Part shown: in pieces, positions 1-6,551 of the stretch
Layout of the letters: each line of letters opens with the position of its first letter
Position numbering within the stretch: position 1 is the first letter of the stretch
Assembly (NCBI GenBank): GCA_937982565.1
Contig: CALJLN010000041.1
Span: 1-17,735, forward strand
Reading direction: 5' to 3'
Source: UBA2421 sp002343075
Lineage (GTDB): Bacteria > Planctomycetota > Phycisphaerae > Tepidisphaerales > Tepidisphaeraceae
Length of the DNA: 17,735 nt
The notes under the pieces: model-generated
The model's input: the letters and a program-made list of their open reading frames with translations, nothing else
What the model was told of the DNA's origin: nothing
Databases searched by the model: none
Translations under genes and position numbers: made by a program

Positions 1-794
1 GCCCCCGCCGCCGCGGCACTTGCCACAATCGACGGCACCTCTTCATCCGTCAGACCGGGCACAACCGGCGACACAAGCACACCCACCGGCACACCCGCGT
101 CACGTAGCTGCGCAATGGCATCCAGCCGCCGTGCCGGCGAACTGGCGCGCGGCTCCATCTTCATCGCGATCTCGGTATTCAATGACGTTACCGAAACATA
201 CACCGACACAGCCTGCTGCGCGGCGAGCGATTTCAGCAAATCGATGTCGCGCGTCACAAGATGGTTTTTTGTCACGATCCCCACCGGGTTGCGAAACTCA
301 GCAAGCACTTCCAGGCAGCCCCGTGCTAGCTTCAATTGCCGCTCGACCGGCTGATAGGCATCGGTCACGCCGCACATCGCCAGCGTCTGCGGCTGCCAGC
401 CTTTCTTTCGCAACTCACCGCGCAACAACCCCGCGGCATCCAGTTTGGCGAAGATCTTGGTTTCAAAATCAAGCCCCGCGGAAAGGCCCAGATATTCGTG
501 GTATGGCCGTGCGTAACAGTAGGAACACCCATGCTCGCAGCCGCGATATGGGTTGATCGATGCATTAAAGCCGAGGTCGGGCGAGTCGTTGTAGGCGATG
601 ATTGTGCGCGAGACGTCGCGAAACACCTGCGTACGCACCCGCGCCGGCGAGCGGTCCGCGCGCAGGTCGTGGTCGAGGGTTTCGCCGTCGGCTAATAGTT
701 CGATCGGCTCGAACCGATTCGCCGGGTTCGCCGTCGCGCCACGCCCTGGTGTATGCCCGGGAATGAGCGAGTGAATAGGAAGAGCGTAAGACAC
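1..794 (-). CDS. PA0069-family radical SAM protein (C-terminus cut by window edge)
   Basis: A 4Fe-4S radical SAM enzyme of the PA0069/Rv2578c group, distantly related to spore photoproduct lyase; the substrate is not established. 264 residues lie in the window, and the frame stays open to base 1, so about the last third is missing. The N-terminus carries the family's GRGATANPANRFE block (about residues 17-30). It is followed by NPYRGCEHGCSYCYARP, where C86, C90 and C93 form the CxxxCxxC motif that binds the cluster. Further family landmarks are KNHLVTRDIDLL, VYVSVTS and MEPRASSPARRLDAI. No ATG exists in frame. An upstream TAG at 819-817 leaves GTG at 794 as the only sensible start. There is no separate Shine-Dalgarno: the AGGA just upstream is part of a -10-like TAGGAT lying 9 nt before the GTG, with TTGACT 18 bp further up, so the mRNA may be leaderless. 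Family assignment is firm, function is not. Confidence 0.88.
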   Translation of the reverse strand, partial: MSYALPIHSLIPGHTPGRGATANPANRFEPIELLADGETLDHDLRADRSPARVRTQVFRDVSRTIIAYNDSPDLGFNASINPYRGCEHGCSYCYARPYHEYLGLSAGLDFETKIFAKLDAAGLLRGELRKKGWQPQTLAMCGVTDAYQPVERQLKLARGCLEVLAEFRNPVGIVTKNHLVTRDIDLLKSLAAQQAVSVYVSVTSLNTEIAMKMEPRASSPARRLDAIAQLRDAGVPVGVLVSPVVPGLTDEEVPSIVASAAAAG

Positions 795-803
795 CGCAAA
801 GGC

Positions 804-833
804 ATCCTACGTCTACCACCTAACAAAAGTCAA
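804..833 (-). promoter_or_regulatory. Predicted promoter of the radical SAM gene (leaderless type)
   Basis: On the minus strand TTGACT (833-828), an 18-bp spacer and TAGGAT (809-804) form a plausible sigma-70 promoter. The hexamer ends 9 nt before the GTG start at 794, so transcription would begin within a few bases of the start codon. Seen by eye only. Confidence 0.45.
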
Positions 834-852
834 ACACGATCGGCTGATGAAT

Positions 853-1881
853 TCAGCGTCGTCGCCGAAAGATCATCCCTGCCATGGCTACGCCGATCGC
901 CAGCGCGCCCGTCGGTTCGGGCACCACGCCGAGGGTGACATTGCCCGCGCCGGTGATGGCATTCGTATACTTGCCGACAAACGGCCCGCCGTCCGGTTCG
1001 GTGCCGGGGAAGGCGAACGCCGTCGTGACGAAGAAATATTGCACGCCGGGCAGCAGGTCGGCCTCGATCAATGTACCGCCGGTCGCATCGTCATCGAACG
1101 GGAGCGAGTTAAACGAGGTATTGCGAATCACATTCGCGGTCTGGCCCAGGCCACGTACCAGATTGGTCAGTGGGCTGGCCGGATTGAACTGGTTGGCATA
1201 CAGCACCGCCGCCGACTCAAATTCGTTTGCGGTTGCCATGGCATAGCTGCCCGCGGTATCGACATGAAACGGCTGCACATCGTAGTAAGGAAACCGGTTG
1301 CTGAGAAACGGCGCCGAAAACCCCGAAGGCGAACTTGATTCCACCTGCACCGGGCGGTTGAACGTCGGGTCGCCGATAGCCAACTCGCCGCTGAACTCTT
1401 TACTACCGGGGGCAAAATCGTCGTGGAAGGTGTAGGTGAGCGTCGATCGCCCGTCCAGCCCGGGCACAAACCCTTCGCTGTCAATGGAATACATCTCAAG
1501 GTTCATCGTCTTGCTGGCATCAAACCCCCCGGGCGCATAGATGGTTGCGCCGACATTGATGGTGCCGGAAAAATCGCGCTGCCGGGTAAACTGAAACCAC
1601 GGCCCGAAGTTGGCGATCCCCTGCCCGCGGGGCAACACGCGCAAGCTACTCGCCCACGCATCGACGTGGACCTTGGTGAGCGTCCCCGACACCGTCACCC
1701 GGCGGGCGGTGCCGGTGAAGGGGCCGATGTTGGTCTTGGTGTTAAACTGAGACGTCGATGCAAAACCGTAATAGCCGTAGTGGTTGGCGTTGGTGACGGT
1801 CGCAGTGCCAAGTTGAGCCGCGGAAACCGCCGAACCAGCGAAAAGAACAACCCCCAACCCGAGTGCGCGCGAAATCTTCAT
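853..1881 (-). CDS. PEP-CTERM sorting domain protein, unknown function
   Basis: A 342-residue exported protein of unknown role. It has a Sec signal peptide (MKISRALGLGVVLFAGSAVSA, cleavage near residue 22). The C-terminal sorting tripartite consists of VPEPTG at 320-325, a short hydrophobic helix and RRRR at the very end. Such tails are recognised by an exosortase, which cleaves near PEP and leaves the protein on the surface or in the matrix. The body is rich in Gly, Thr, Phe and Asn, as in beta-sandwich extracellular proteins; I recognise no catalytic motif. Around residues 240-315 there is a segment (DATGGTLIEADLLPGVQYFFVTT...) typical of PEP-CTERM domains built from pre-peptidase-like sandwiches. 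The start is supported by GGGAG 7-8 nt before ATG at 1881. It lies downstream of the Kelch gene on the same strand but is separated by about 165 nt with its own promoter. No exosortase is in the window. Confidence 0.88.
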   Translation of the reverse strand: MKISRALGLGVVLFAGSAVSAAQLGTATVTNANHYGYYGFASTSQFNTKTNIGPFTGTARRVTVSGTLTKVHVDAWASSLRVLPRGQGIANFGPWFQFTRQRDFSGTINVGATIYAPGGFDASKTMNLEMYSIDSEGFVPGLDGRSTLTYTFHDDFAPGSKEFSGELAIGDPTFNRPVQVESSSPSGFSAPFLSNRFPYYDVQPFHVDTAGSYAMATANEFESAAVLYANQFNPASPLTNLVRGLGQTANVIRNTSFNSLPFDDDATGGTLIEADLLPGVQYFFVTTAFAFPGTEPDGGPFVGKYTNAITGAGNVTLGVVPEPTGALAIGVAMAGMIFRRRR

Positions 1882-1928
1882 TGCATTTCTCCCAGAGCAA
1901 AGGAAGGACCTGCTAAAGTCTTATACGA

Positions 1929-1957
1929 GTTATAGACTCTACCGAAATCCGGCTCAA
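1929..1957 (-). promoter_or_regulatory. Predicted sigma-70 promoter of the PEP-CTERM gene
   Basis: On the minus strand TTGAGC (1957-1952), exactly 17 bp, then TATAAC (1934-1929). The predicted transcript would carry a 5' leader of about 40 nt containing the GGGAG ribosome binding site before ATG 1881. It is a good match in hexamers and spacing. Confidence 0.5.
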
Positions 1958-2048
1958 AATTCCACGAAAATCCGTCGACTGCCCGGCAACAATTGTGTGG
2001 TGCTACGAATTCTGCGGCATGGCGAGGCCAGCCAAAACGGCTTCAGGC

Positions 2049-3161
2049 TCAGTGTTGATAGAGCCAGGCAGACTCCCGAGGCCCACCGCCATTCCCGTAT
2101 CCGCCGGTGATCAACACACCCCGATTTCCCAGCGGCGCAGAGGCAGAGAACTGTCCGGCCATGCGCGGTTCGCCCGGCACCAGTGCGAACGCGTTCTCCG
2201 CCGGATCATAAACCTCCGCCTGCGGCGCACCTCCCGCCACCAGCACACGGCCGTCCTCGAGCACCACGCTGGTGCCCGCATGTTTGTAGCGCCCACGCTG
2301 CATGAGCGGTCCCACCTCAAAGGTCTGGGATTCGGGATCGAACAATTCTGAACTATTGTAAACCCCTTCGCCATCCCGCTCGTCCGACCCGCCTGTGATC
2401 AACACGCGACCATCAGAAAGCAGAACGGCATCATGCTTGTGGCGGCGTACCTTCATGTCGCCCCCCGGCCCGAACTCGCCACTCGACGGATCGTAAATCT
2501 CGCAAGACGCCAGCAGCGTGAGATTTCGACGGACACCATTATGGCCGCCCACCACGAGCACGCGCCCGTCCTGCAACCGCACGGACGCATGGCTCTCGCG
2601 CGCGGCGGTCATGCCGCCTGTGACGGCAAACCGCCCCGTCTCGGGATCGTAGAGCTCGGCGCTTGAAAGAAACGACCAGCCCGGCCCCAAACCACCCGCA
2701 ATCAGCACTTTGCCATCCTCCAGCAGGATGGCAACATGATCCGCGCGCCCCCCGACGAGTGATCCGGTTGCCACAAAGGTGTTTGTTGCCGGATCGAATA
2801 GTTCAGCCGTCGCCAGCGAGTCCGCCCCTTCACCGTACCCACCTGCGAGAAGCACCCTGCCATCGCGAAGCAGCGTCGCGGTGTGGCTGTGTCGGGTCGT
2901 CTGCATCGGAGGCAGCGACGTAAAGCGCCCGGCCTGAGAATCGTAGATCTCAGCGCCTCTGGCCGAGCCTCGTTCGGTGAAACCGCCCGCCACCAGCACA
3001 CGGCCGTCGGGCAGCGCGGTGGCGGTGTGGGCCGCCCGTTTTGCGCTCATCGCCTCGGTGGCAACCAGCTTGCCTTGCGGATGCGGCGCAAGGCCGATCG
3101 CCCCGATCGTCTGCGGCAGAAGGAGACAGAGCATGCCAACCGCCAACCAAGTGAGTTTCAT
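2049..3161 (-). CDS. Secreted seven-repeat Kelch beta-propeller protein
   Basis: A 370-residue exported protein. Signal peptide: residues 1-22 (MKLTWLAVGMLCLLLPQTIGA). The rest is seven Kelch-type repeats of about 45-50 residues. Each carries the signature D-G-(R/K)-V-L-(hydrophobic)2-G-G, at about 52-61, 100-109, 149-158, 198-207, 250-259, 303-312 and a weaker NRGVLITGGY at 346-355. Most are followed by an (A/S)E(L/I)(Y/F)DP strand. Seven repeats fit a closed seven-bladed propeller, usually a binding scaffold; galactose-oxidase-like catalytic residues are not recognisable. The longer open frame back to 3245 was rejected: GGAGG at 3173-3169 sits 7 nt before ATG 3161 and the signal peptide begins there. 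It is downstream of the prepilin-like fragment and the interrupted exported protein on the same strand. Partner or ligand unknown. Confidence 0.88.
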   Translation of the reverse strand: MKLTWLAVGMLCLLLPQTIGAIGLAPHPQGKLVATEAMSAKRAAHTATALPDGRVLVAGGFTERGSARGAEIYDSQAGRFTSLPPMQTTRHSHTATLLRDGRVLLAGGYGEGADSLATAELFDPATNTFVATGSLVGGRADHVAILLEDGKVLIAGGLGPGWSFLSSAELYDPETGRFAVTGGMTAARESHASVRLQDGRVLVVGGHNGVRRNLTLLASCEIYDPSSGEFGPGGDMKVRRHKHDAVLLSDGRVLITGGSDERDGEGVYNSSELFDPESQTFEVGPLMQRGRYKHAGTSVVLEDGRVLVAGGAPQAEVYDPAENAFALVPGEPRMAGQFSASAPLGNRGVLITGGYGNGGGPRESAWLYQH

Positions 3162-3204
3162 CGAGCAACCTCCACCACAAATGCTACCAAGAGTGAGCGA
3201 TCTT

Positions 3205-3600
3205 TCACCTCGCCATCTTCGCGGCGACGACGCACTCACGAACACCCGGATCTAACCGCACTGCGTGACCGCAACCGCGTCGCTTCGCCGGCTCTTCGCA
3301 AACGCCGTCTTCGAAGTGTTCCAGCATCTGCTCGCCGTGCTTCACCGCCGACACATGGCCGTCGAGATACAGCACGTTGGAACTGCGACCGATGTGTCGG
3401 GTCCAGGTCAATCTTTCATACCGCTGGCCGGGAAAGTGTTCGGGGTGGTAGACCGTGCGATAGCGTTCAAAAGAAGTGTCGTTGAACGCCTCCGCCTGCC
3501 CGGGCGGCGGCGGGGGCTTGGTGAAAAGGTCCGAGGCTTCAGGCAGCCCCGGCAACGCTGACGGCGATTTGATCCTTGAGATTTTTCTAGCGAATGTCGC
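3205..3600 (-). pseudogene. Remnant of a prepilin-like (H-X-DG C-terminal motif) protein
   Basis: The frame ending at 3205 encodes a segment that reads like real protein: SDLFTKPPPPPGQAEAF, then RYRTVYHPEHFPGQRYERL, then RHIGRSSNVLYLDGHVSAVK. The last piece matches the C-terminal H-X9-DG(H) signature of planctomycete proteins that begin with a type IV prepilin-like helix, here with ten rather than nine residues between H and DG. There is no FTLVE-type prepilin N-terminus and no ATG in this frame. Upstream of about 3600 the frame runs antisensically plausible but alternative-frame sequence over the neighbouring gene. ATG 3632 opens a different frame (MADKAPEPATPR...) that does not continue into the motif. 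I read this as a decayed, frameshifted or 5'-deleted gene; the left boundary is firm, the right one approximate. It sits 43 nt upstream of the Kelch gene. Confidence 0.45.
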
Positions 3601-3635
3601 GGGGTAGCCGGTTCGGGCGCTTTGTCGGCCATCGC

Positions 3636-4538
3636 TCACCGAGGCGGCTTGGTATCGTCGGGCACCTTGACGACCTTCAGGCCCGAGTCTTTCGGACTCG
3701 GTCCCGGGAGGGTGATCGCTTCCTGTAGCCAGCGCTTGCCATGCACACTTGGCGTAGCCGATTGCAACCGCTTGCTGACGGCGGTCGCCTCGGCGAGTGG
3801 GGCGCTCATGGAGCGGGCGCGCATCAGGCAGCAAAATCGCCACAGGTATCGTGCATGAGACTCGCGAAGGGCTGGCAGTTCACCGGCGTTGGCCCAGCGC
3901 GATTCAAAATGTCGCAGCCACGCGAGATAATCCGATTCAGGTAAATCCTTCGCATCAGTCGCAATCAGACGATCAAGCTCCGCAGCGAGCGCCTCCTCGT
4001 CGGCATTCTGCTCCACCGAAACCACAAAGCGTGCACCAATCTGACGAATCTCGTCGGCTTGGGAAGAGCTTACCCCAAGCGCCTTGATAAAATCGGAATC
4101 TTTCCCCATCGATTGCACAAACGAATGGCCGTAACCGTGCAAATCATTGCTGGCAAATAACAGCGCCGCCCGGCTGAGGCGTTTGGCCCGGGCAGGATCG
4201 CTCGAAAGCGAATTCGTCGCCTGCTTCCGCAACTGCGAGATGAGACGATTGCGTTCCATCGACCTGCACCACATCCAATCAGCTGCCCGGTCGTAGTCAG
4301 TGGAGTGGCGGTCCACTCGAACGCGCTTCAGGCATTGATCCGTCAACCAGCCAGGCCGGCCGCCTTCCAGAATCAATGCAGCCATTTGATCCAAATCTGG
4401 CCCGGCCTCCGTGCTGGGAAGATGGAGGTTGCGAGATTTTGCGAACTCAATTCCCTTTGCCAAGCCGCTGCCGTCGGTAGGAACCTCCAGCAGCCCCTGA
4501 ATCGTCGCTGCGGGAGAGGAGAGGCCCTCTGAAAACAC
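3636..4538 (-). CDS. Hypothetical protein, body of an exported protein interrupted by TAG
   Basis: 300 residues of unknown function, with no family I recognise. Mostly helical and charged, without repeats or membrane segments. It includes a block with MERNRLISQLRKQATNSL and DPARAKRLSRAALLFAS, and a Glu/Ala-rich segment (VEQNADEEALAAELDRLIA), ending in KVVKVPDDTKPPR. The open frame starts with GTG at 4538, for which I see no good ribosome binding site. In the same frame upstream lie a TAG at 4547-4545 and, before it, an ATG at 4637 with a strong Shine-Dalgarno and a signal-peptide-like sequence. The natural gene is therefore probably 3636-4637 (333 sense codons plus one amber). Either it is a nonsense-mutated gene, the TAG is a sequence error or is read through, or translation restarts at the GTG seven bases after the TAG. 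Codon use of the body looks normal for the window. Confidence 0.65.
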   Translation of the reverse strand: MFSEGLSSPAATIQGLLEVPTDGSGLAKGIEFAKSRNLHLPSTEAGPDLDQMAALILEGGRPGWLTDQCLKRVRVDRHSTDYDRAADWMWCRSMERNRLISQLRKQATNSLSSDPARAKRLSRAALLFASNDLHGYGHSFVQSMGKDSDFIKALGVSSSQADEIRQIGARFVVSVEQNADEEALAAELDRLIATDAKDLPESDYLAWLRHFESRWANAGELPALRESHARYLWRFCCLMRARSMSAPLAEATAVSKRLQSATPSVHGKRWLQEAITLPGPSPKDSGLKVVKVPDDTKPPR

Positions 4539-4544
4539 CGCGAT

Positions 4545-4637
4545 CTATTCACTTGCCATCGCACTCGAATGCGCGCTCGATGCAGCTGCCAGGTACCCCG
4601 TTAATATCAACGCCCGGAAAAACAGTCCCGCACGCAT
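4545..4637 (-). pseudogene. Signal-peptide reading frame ending at in-frame TAG
   Basis: ATG 4637 is preceded by GGAGG with a 4-nt gap. It encodes 30 residues, MRAGLFFRALILTGYLAAAS then SAHSSAMASE: a basic N-terminus, a hydrophobic core and an Ala/Ser-rich cleavage region, then TAG (4547-4545). After the TAG the same frame continues without a stop into the 300-residue protein that ends at 3636. The signal peptide fits that protein, which otherwise lacks one. It is therefore most likely the 5' end of one broken or recoded gene, and less likely an independent leader peptide. Confidence 0.6.
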
Positions 4638-4656
4638 AAAACCTCCGGCAATTCAG

Positions 4657-4681
4657 AAAAAATCTTCAGCATGTGCCGCTG
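4657..4681 (-). terminator. Weak intrinsic terminator after the Cys-rich gene
   Basis: On the minus strand a 5-bp hairpin (CAGCG / TGCTG with a GCACA loop, 4681-4667) is followed by AAGA and six T (4662-4657). The stem is short, but the T run is clear and it lies just after the stop at 4693, before the signal-peptide frame at 4637. Confidence 0.35.
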
Positions 4682-4692
4682 TGCGCGATTGC

Positions 4693-5019
4693 TCAGGGCA
4701 CCGTTGTGCAACAGTCAGCCTGTTGGACGACACGATAGGTGCAAGTGGCACCGTTGATCACCTTAGATAGATTAAACTCTGCTCCCGGCTCACAATTGGT
4801 CGGGCATGGCTGGTACGAGCAGATAAAAGAAAGCGTTTCGGTATCTGGACACACTCCGGTACCGCTCACTAAGAACAGAGTGTTGTTTGTGCACTTAAGC
4901 GGATCATTCGATTGCTGGGCGAAGGCGAACGAGAACAAAAGCCCGCCTACAAACATGCACACGACGATGGAGCAGCCGAGAAAAAGATTACCGAGAGGTG
5001 GACGGACGGATGCGGGCAT
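4693..5019 (-). CDS. Small cysteine-rich exported protein, unknown function
   Basis: 108 residues. The N-terminus (MPASVRPPLGNLFLGC...) leads into a hydrophobic segment, about residues 14-34 (CSIVVCMFVGGLLFSFAFA), best read as a signal peptide cleaved before QQSNDP. The mature part of about 74 residues contains eight cysteines, at 43, 57, 67, 72, 76, 93, 103 and 104. This is an even number including a CC pair near the C-terminus, suggesting a disulphide-stabilised secreted mini-domain. I recognise no family. The start was chosen at ATG 5019 because GGAAGG lies 9 nt upstream and the signal peptide begins there. A GTG at 5073 in the same frame would add 18 residues without a better ribosome binding site. 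It is the most upstream gene of the minus-strand cluster of exported proteins. Its DNA is somewhat more AT-rich than its neighbours, which could indicate foreign origin or weak selection. Confidence 0.65.
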   Translation of the reverse strand: MPASVRPPLGNLFLGCSIVVCMFVGGLLFSFAFAQQSNDPLKCTNNTLFLVSGTGVCPDTETLSFICSYQPCPTNCEPGAEFNLSKVINGATCTYRVVQQADCCTTVP

Positions 5020-5086
5020 CAGAAACAACCTTCCCAAAAAAGCCTCGTTGCGTGGAAAATTGCTTAAACTCACCCACCATCTATGT

Positions 5087-5115
5087 AATTAACCCGTATT
5101 CAAGGGTCCTGTCAA
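5087..5115 (-). promoter_or_regulatory. Possible promoter of the Cys-rich gene
   Basis: On the minus strand a perfect TTGACA (5115-5110) is followed after 17 bp by TTAATT (5092-5087), a poor -10. It would give a leader of roughly 60 nt before ATG 5019. The -35 match is strong, the -10 weak. Confidence 0.35.
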
Positions 5116-5285
5116 TAGCTTGCGAGAGTGCTCCCGAACTGAAACTTGTTCAGGCTAACTTTTCGGTGCAGAACGCCGAACTGCTCAGATTTGCGTAGCA
5201 AATCACTGATTTCATTTACGAAACAGCGGGCGAAGTGTAGGTACTCTCAAGAACGGAGATCAACTAGCCTCCGGATTCCCGGCGT

Positions 5286-5311
5286 GGGCGGCGGGGTGGG
5301 GGAAATGGGGG
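5286..5311 (+). other. Putative G-quadruplex motif
   Basis: Four G runs (5286-5288, 5293-5296, 5298-5302, 5307-5311) are separated by loops of 4, 1 and 4 nt. This satisfies the usual G3+N1-7 rule on the plus strand. It lies in the non-coding region, about 105 bp before the first palindrome. Confidence 0.45.
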
Positions 5312-5415
5312 TTGTCATCCGCACCACAAATCGCCTCGATTTGTTAGGGTGTGGTTTATACTTAACTCTGCTGTAAATGACCGAGACATAATGATTTACA
5401 GAGCGCAATTTAAAC

Positions 5416-5431
5416 TGTTCCGCGCGGAACA
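5416..5431. repeat. 16-bp palindrome, copy 1 (parS-like)
   Basis: TGTTCCGCGCGGAACA, a perfect palindrome. It matches the bacterial parS form TGTTCCACGTGGAACA at 14 of 16 positions, differing only in the two bases flanking the central CG. It may be a ParB-type binding site or an operator for another dimeric regulator. Confidence 0.5.
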
Positions 5432-5483
5432 TTTTGCGAGACACGGATGGTTGCAAGTTGTTGATGGATTGCAAAACGGCCCA

Positions 5484-5499
5484 TGTTCCGCGCGGAACA
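5484..5499. repeat. 16-bp palindrome, copy 2 (parS-like)
   Basis: Identical to the copy at 5416-5431, with centres 68 bp apart. Sequence identity extends to the TT that follows, giving 18 shared bases. Two exact copies of a 16-bp palindrome within 84 bp are very unlikely by chance. Confidence 0.5.
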
Positions 5500-5525
5500 T
5501 TGTCGCTTCTTCCGCTCTTCATCGT

Positions 5526-5561
5526 GAACATGCGTCGATCACGGAACACGCGTCGATCAGA
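5526..5561 (+). repeat. Imperfect 18-bp tandem repeat, two units
   Basis: Units 5526-5543 and 5544-5561 agree at 15 of 18 positions and share GAACA followed, after one variable base, by GCGTCGATCA. Each begins with GAACA, the same half-site found in the palindromes 27-110 bp upstream. Confidence 0.4.
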
Positions 5562-5580
5562 TCGGTCAGCGCGCCGGCTG

Positions 5581-6381
5581 CTATTTTCTGCTTTCGTGGA
5601 TTTCTTCCAGCAGCCGGTCGATCTTGCCATGAAGCTGCATGATTTCGTGTTGGGCTTTGAGGTTGACCTGATAGTCGGCGTCGGCGCGGATGCGATCTTT
5701 CTCGCCGGAGCGGTTTTGACTCACCAGTACGAAGATGCTCAGGAAGATCGCTTCGAGGCTGACGATCATGGTGAGCAGGCCGAACGGATAGGGGTCGGGG
5801 CCTTCTTCTCCCTTGATGAGATTGAAGCCGATCCACACGCCAAACCAGACCAGGTGAAACGCGACAAACCACTGATTCGCACTGATGGCGGCGATGAAGT
5901 CGGCGATTCTTTGCCAAGTGGTGGACTTCTGTTCGATGAGCAGGTTGGCGTTGGTGACGCCGCGCAGCTTGTCGAGAATGTCGCGCTGCCTACCCCCGAG
6001 CACGCTCAATACATCGACCGCGGCCGTGGGATGACGTTCGAGGAAGGTAATGAAATCGGCGCGGCTGAGGGTGAGGCAGATAGTCGGATCGACCGTGCGA
6101 ATGCTGGCAGTGCGCACCCCGCCGTCGAGGAGCGAGAGATCGCCGAAGAACGCGCCATCTTCCAGCACGGCAAGGGTCTGCTCTTTACCGGTCTCATCGG
6201 GATAGCTCACCTGCACCCGGCCCGACTGCAGGAGGTAGAGTTCGTCGCCACGATCGCCGATCCAGAAGATCGGCTCGTTGGCGCCGAACTTTCGTTCTTT
6301 GAGCATGCCCGCCAACGCGGTGAGTTCCTGAGCGTCGAGCTTCGAGAAAAGCGGTATTCCCGCGAGAAGAGTTGTGTCCAT
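5581..6381 (-). CDS. Cyclic-nucleotide-binding domain fused to DUF1003 membrane domain
   Basis: 266 residues. Residues 7-125 are a cNMP-binding (CRP/CAP_ED) domain. The phosphate-binding cassette is FFGDLSLLDGGVRTAS (78-93), with Asp81 where Glu is usual and the conserved R90-T91-A92, so cyclic nucleotide binding is plausible but the cassette is slightly atypical. Residues 150-255 are DUF1003: two transmembrane helices (about 168-190 and 201-221), DPYPF (196-200), SQNR (221-224), and the helical tail EKDRIRADADYQVNLKA (227-243) with further heptad-like Leu/Ile. The protein probably sits in the inner membrane with the sensor in the cytoplasm; what it signals to is unknown. The open frame reaches back to 6495, but ATG 6381 is preceded by GGAG with a 5-nt gap and starts exactly where the domain begins. 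Divergent from rnpB. Confidence 0.87.
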   Translation of the reverse strand: MDTTLLAGIPLFSKLDAQELTALAGMLKERKFGANEPIFWIGDRGDELYLLQSGRVQVSYPDETGKEQTLAVLEDGAFFGDLSLLDGGVRTASIRTVDPTICLTLSRADFITFLERHPTAAVDVLSVLGGRQRDILDKLRGVTNANLLIEQKSTTWQRIADFIAAISANQWFVAFHLVWFGVWIGFNLIKGEEGPDPYPFGLLTMIVSLEAIFLSIFVLVSQNRSGEKDRIRADADYQVNLKAQHEIMQLHGKIDRLLEEIHESRK

Positions 6382-6551
6382 TAAATCTCCGCTTGCAACC
6401 CGGCGAGCCGTTTGCGGCAGGTTAACGCAGATGTGAGCCGATGGGAATGGATTTGGCAGATTTCCGGCGGCGCGTTTCGAGCGAGAGTGTCGCATGCGGT
6501 CGACCGAGAATTGCGAACTTGCAAATCGGCAATCGCAACGTCGGCGAATCT

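Larger units (their letters stand above)
5116..5580. other. Non-coding, motif-rich intergenic region
   Basis: No convincing gene: the open frames here lack ribosome binding sites and family resemblance. What it holds: a perfect 7-bp inverted repeat GATTTGC-GTA-GCAAATC (5188-5204), a G-run cluster (5286-5311), an 8-bp inverted repeat CTGTAAAT/ATTTACAG with a 15-nt loop (5371-5401), two 16-bp palindromes (5416-5431 and 5484-5499) and an imperfect 18-bp tandem repeat (5526-5561). The region separates the 3' end of the cNMP/DUF1003 gene from the 5' end of the Cys-rich gene. It is therefore upstream of only one gene and unusually long for a simple promoter. Confidence 0.5.

Noticed and set aside
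3162..3245. N-terminal extension of the Kelch protein
   Set aside because: The strong GGAGG site and the signal peptide both point to ATG 3161.
3639..3843. 5' part of the minus-strand frame that ends at 3205
   Set aside because: Upstream of about 3600 it overlaps the 300-residue protein in another frame and reads as low-complexity Arg/Gln/Gly sequence; only the part after about 3600 looks like real protein.
5247..5630. Minus-strand open frame across the palindrome region
   Set aside because: Arg/Ser-rich translation, no ribosome binding site, and it overlaps the 3' end of the cNMP gene; treated as chance.
5434..6384. Plus-strand open frame of 316 codons
   Set aside because: Antisense to the cNMP/DUF1003 gene and spanning its downstream palindrome; no family resemblance.
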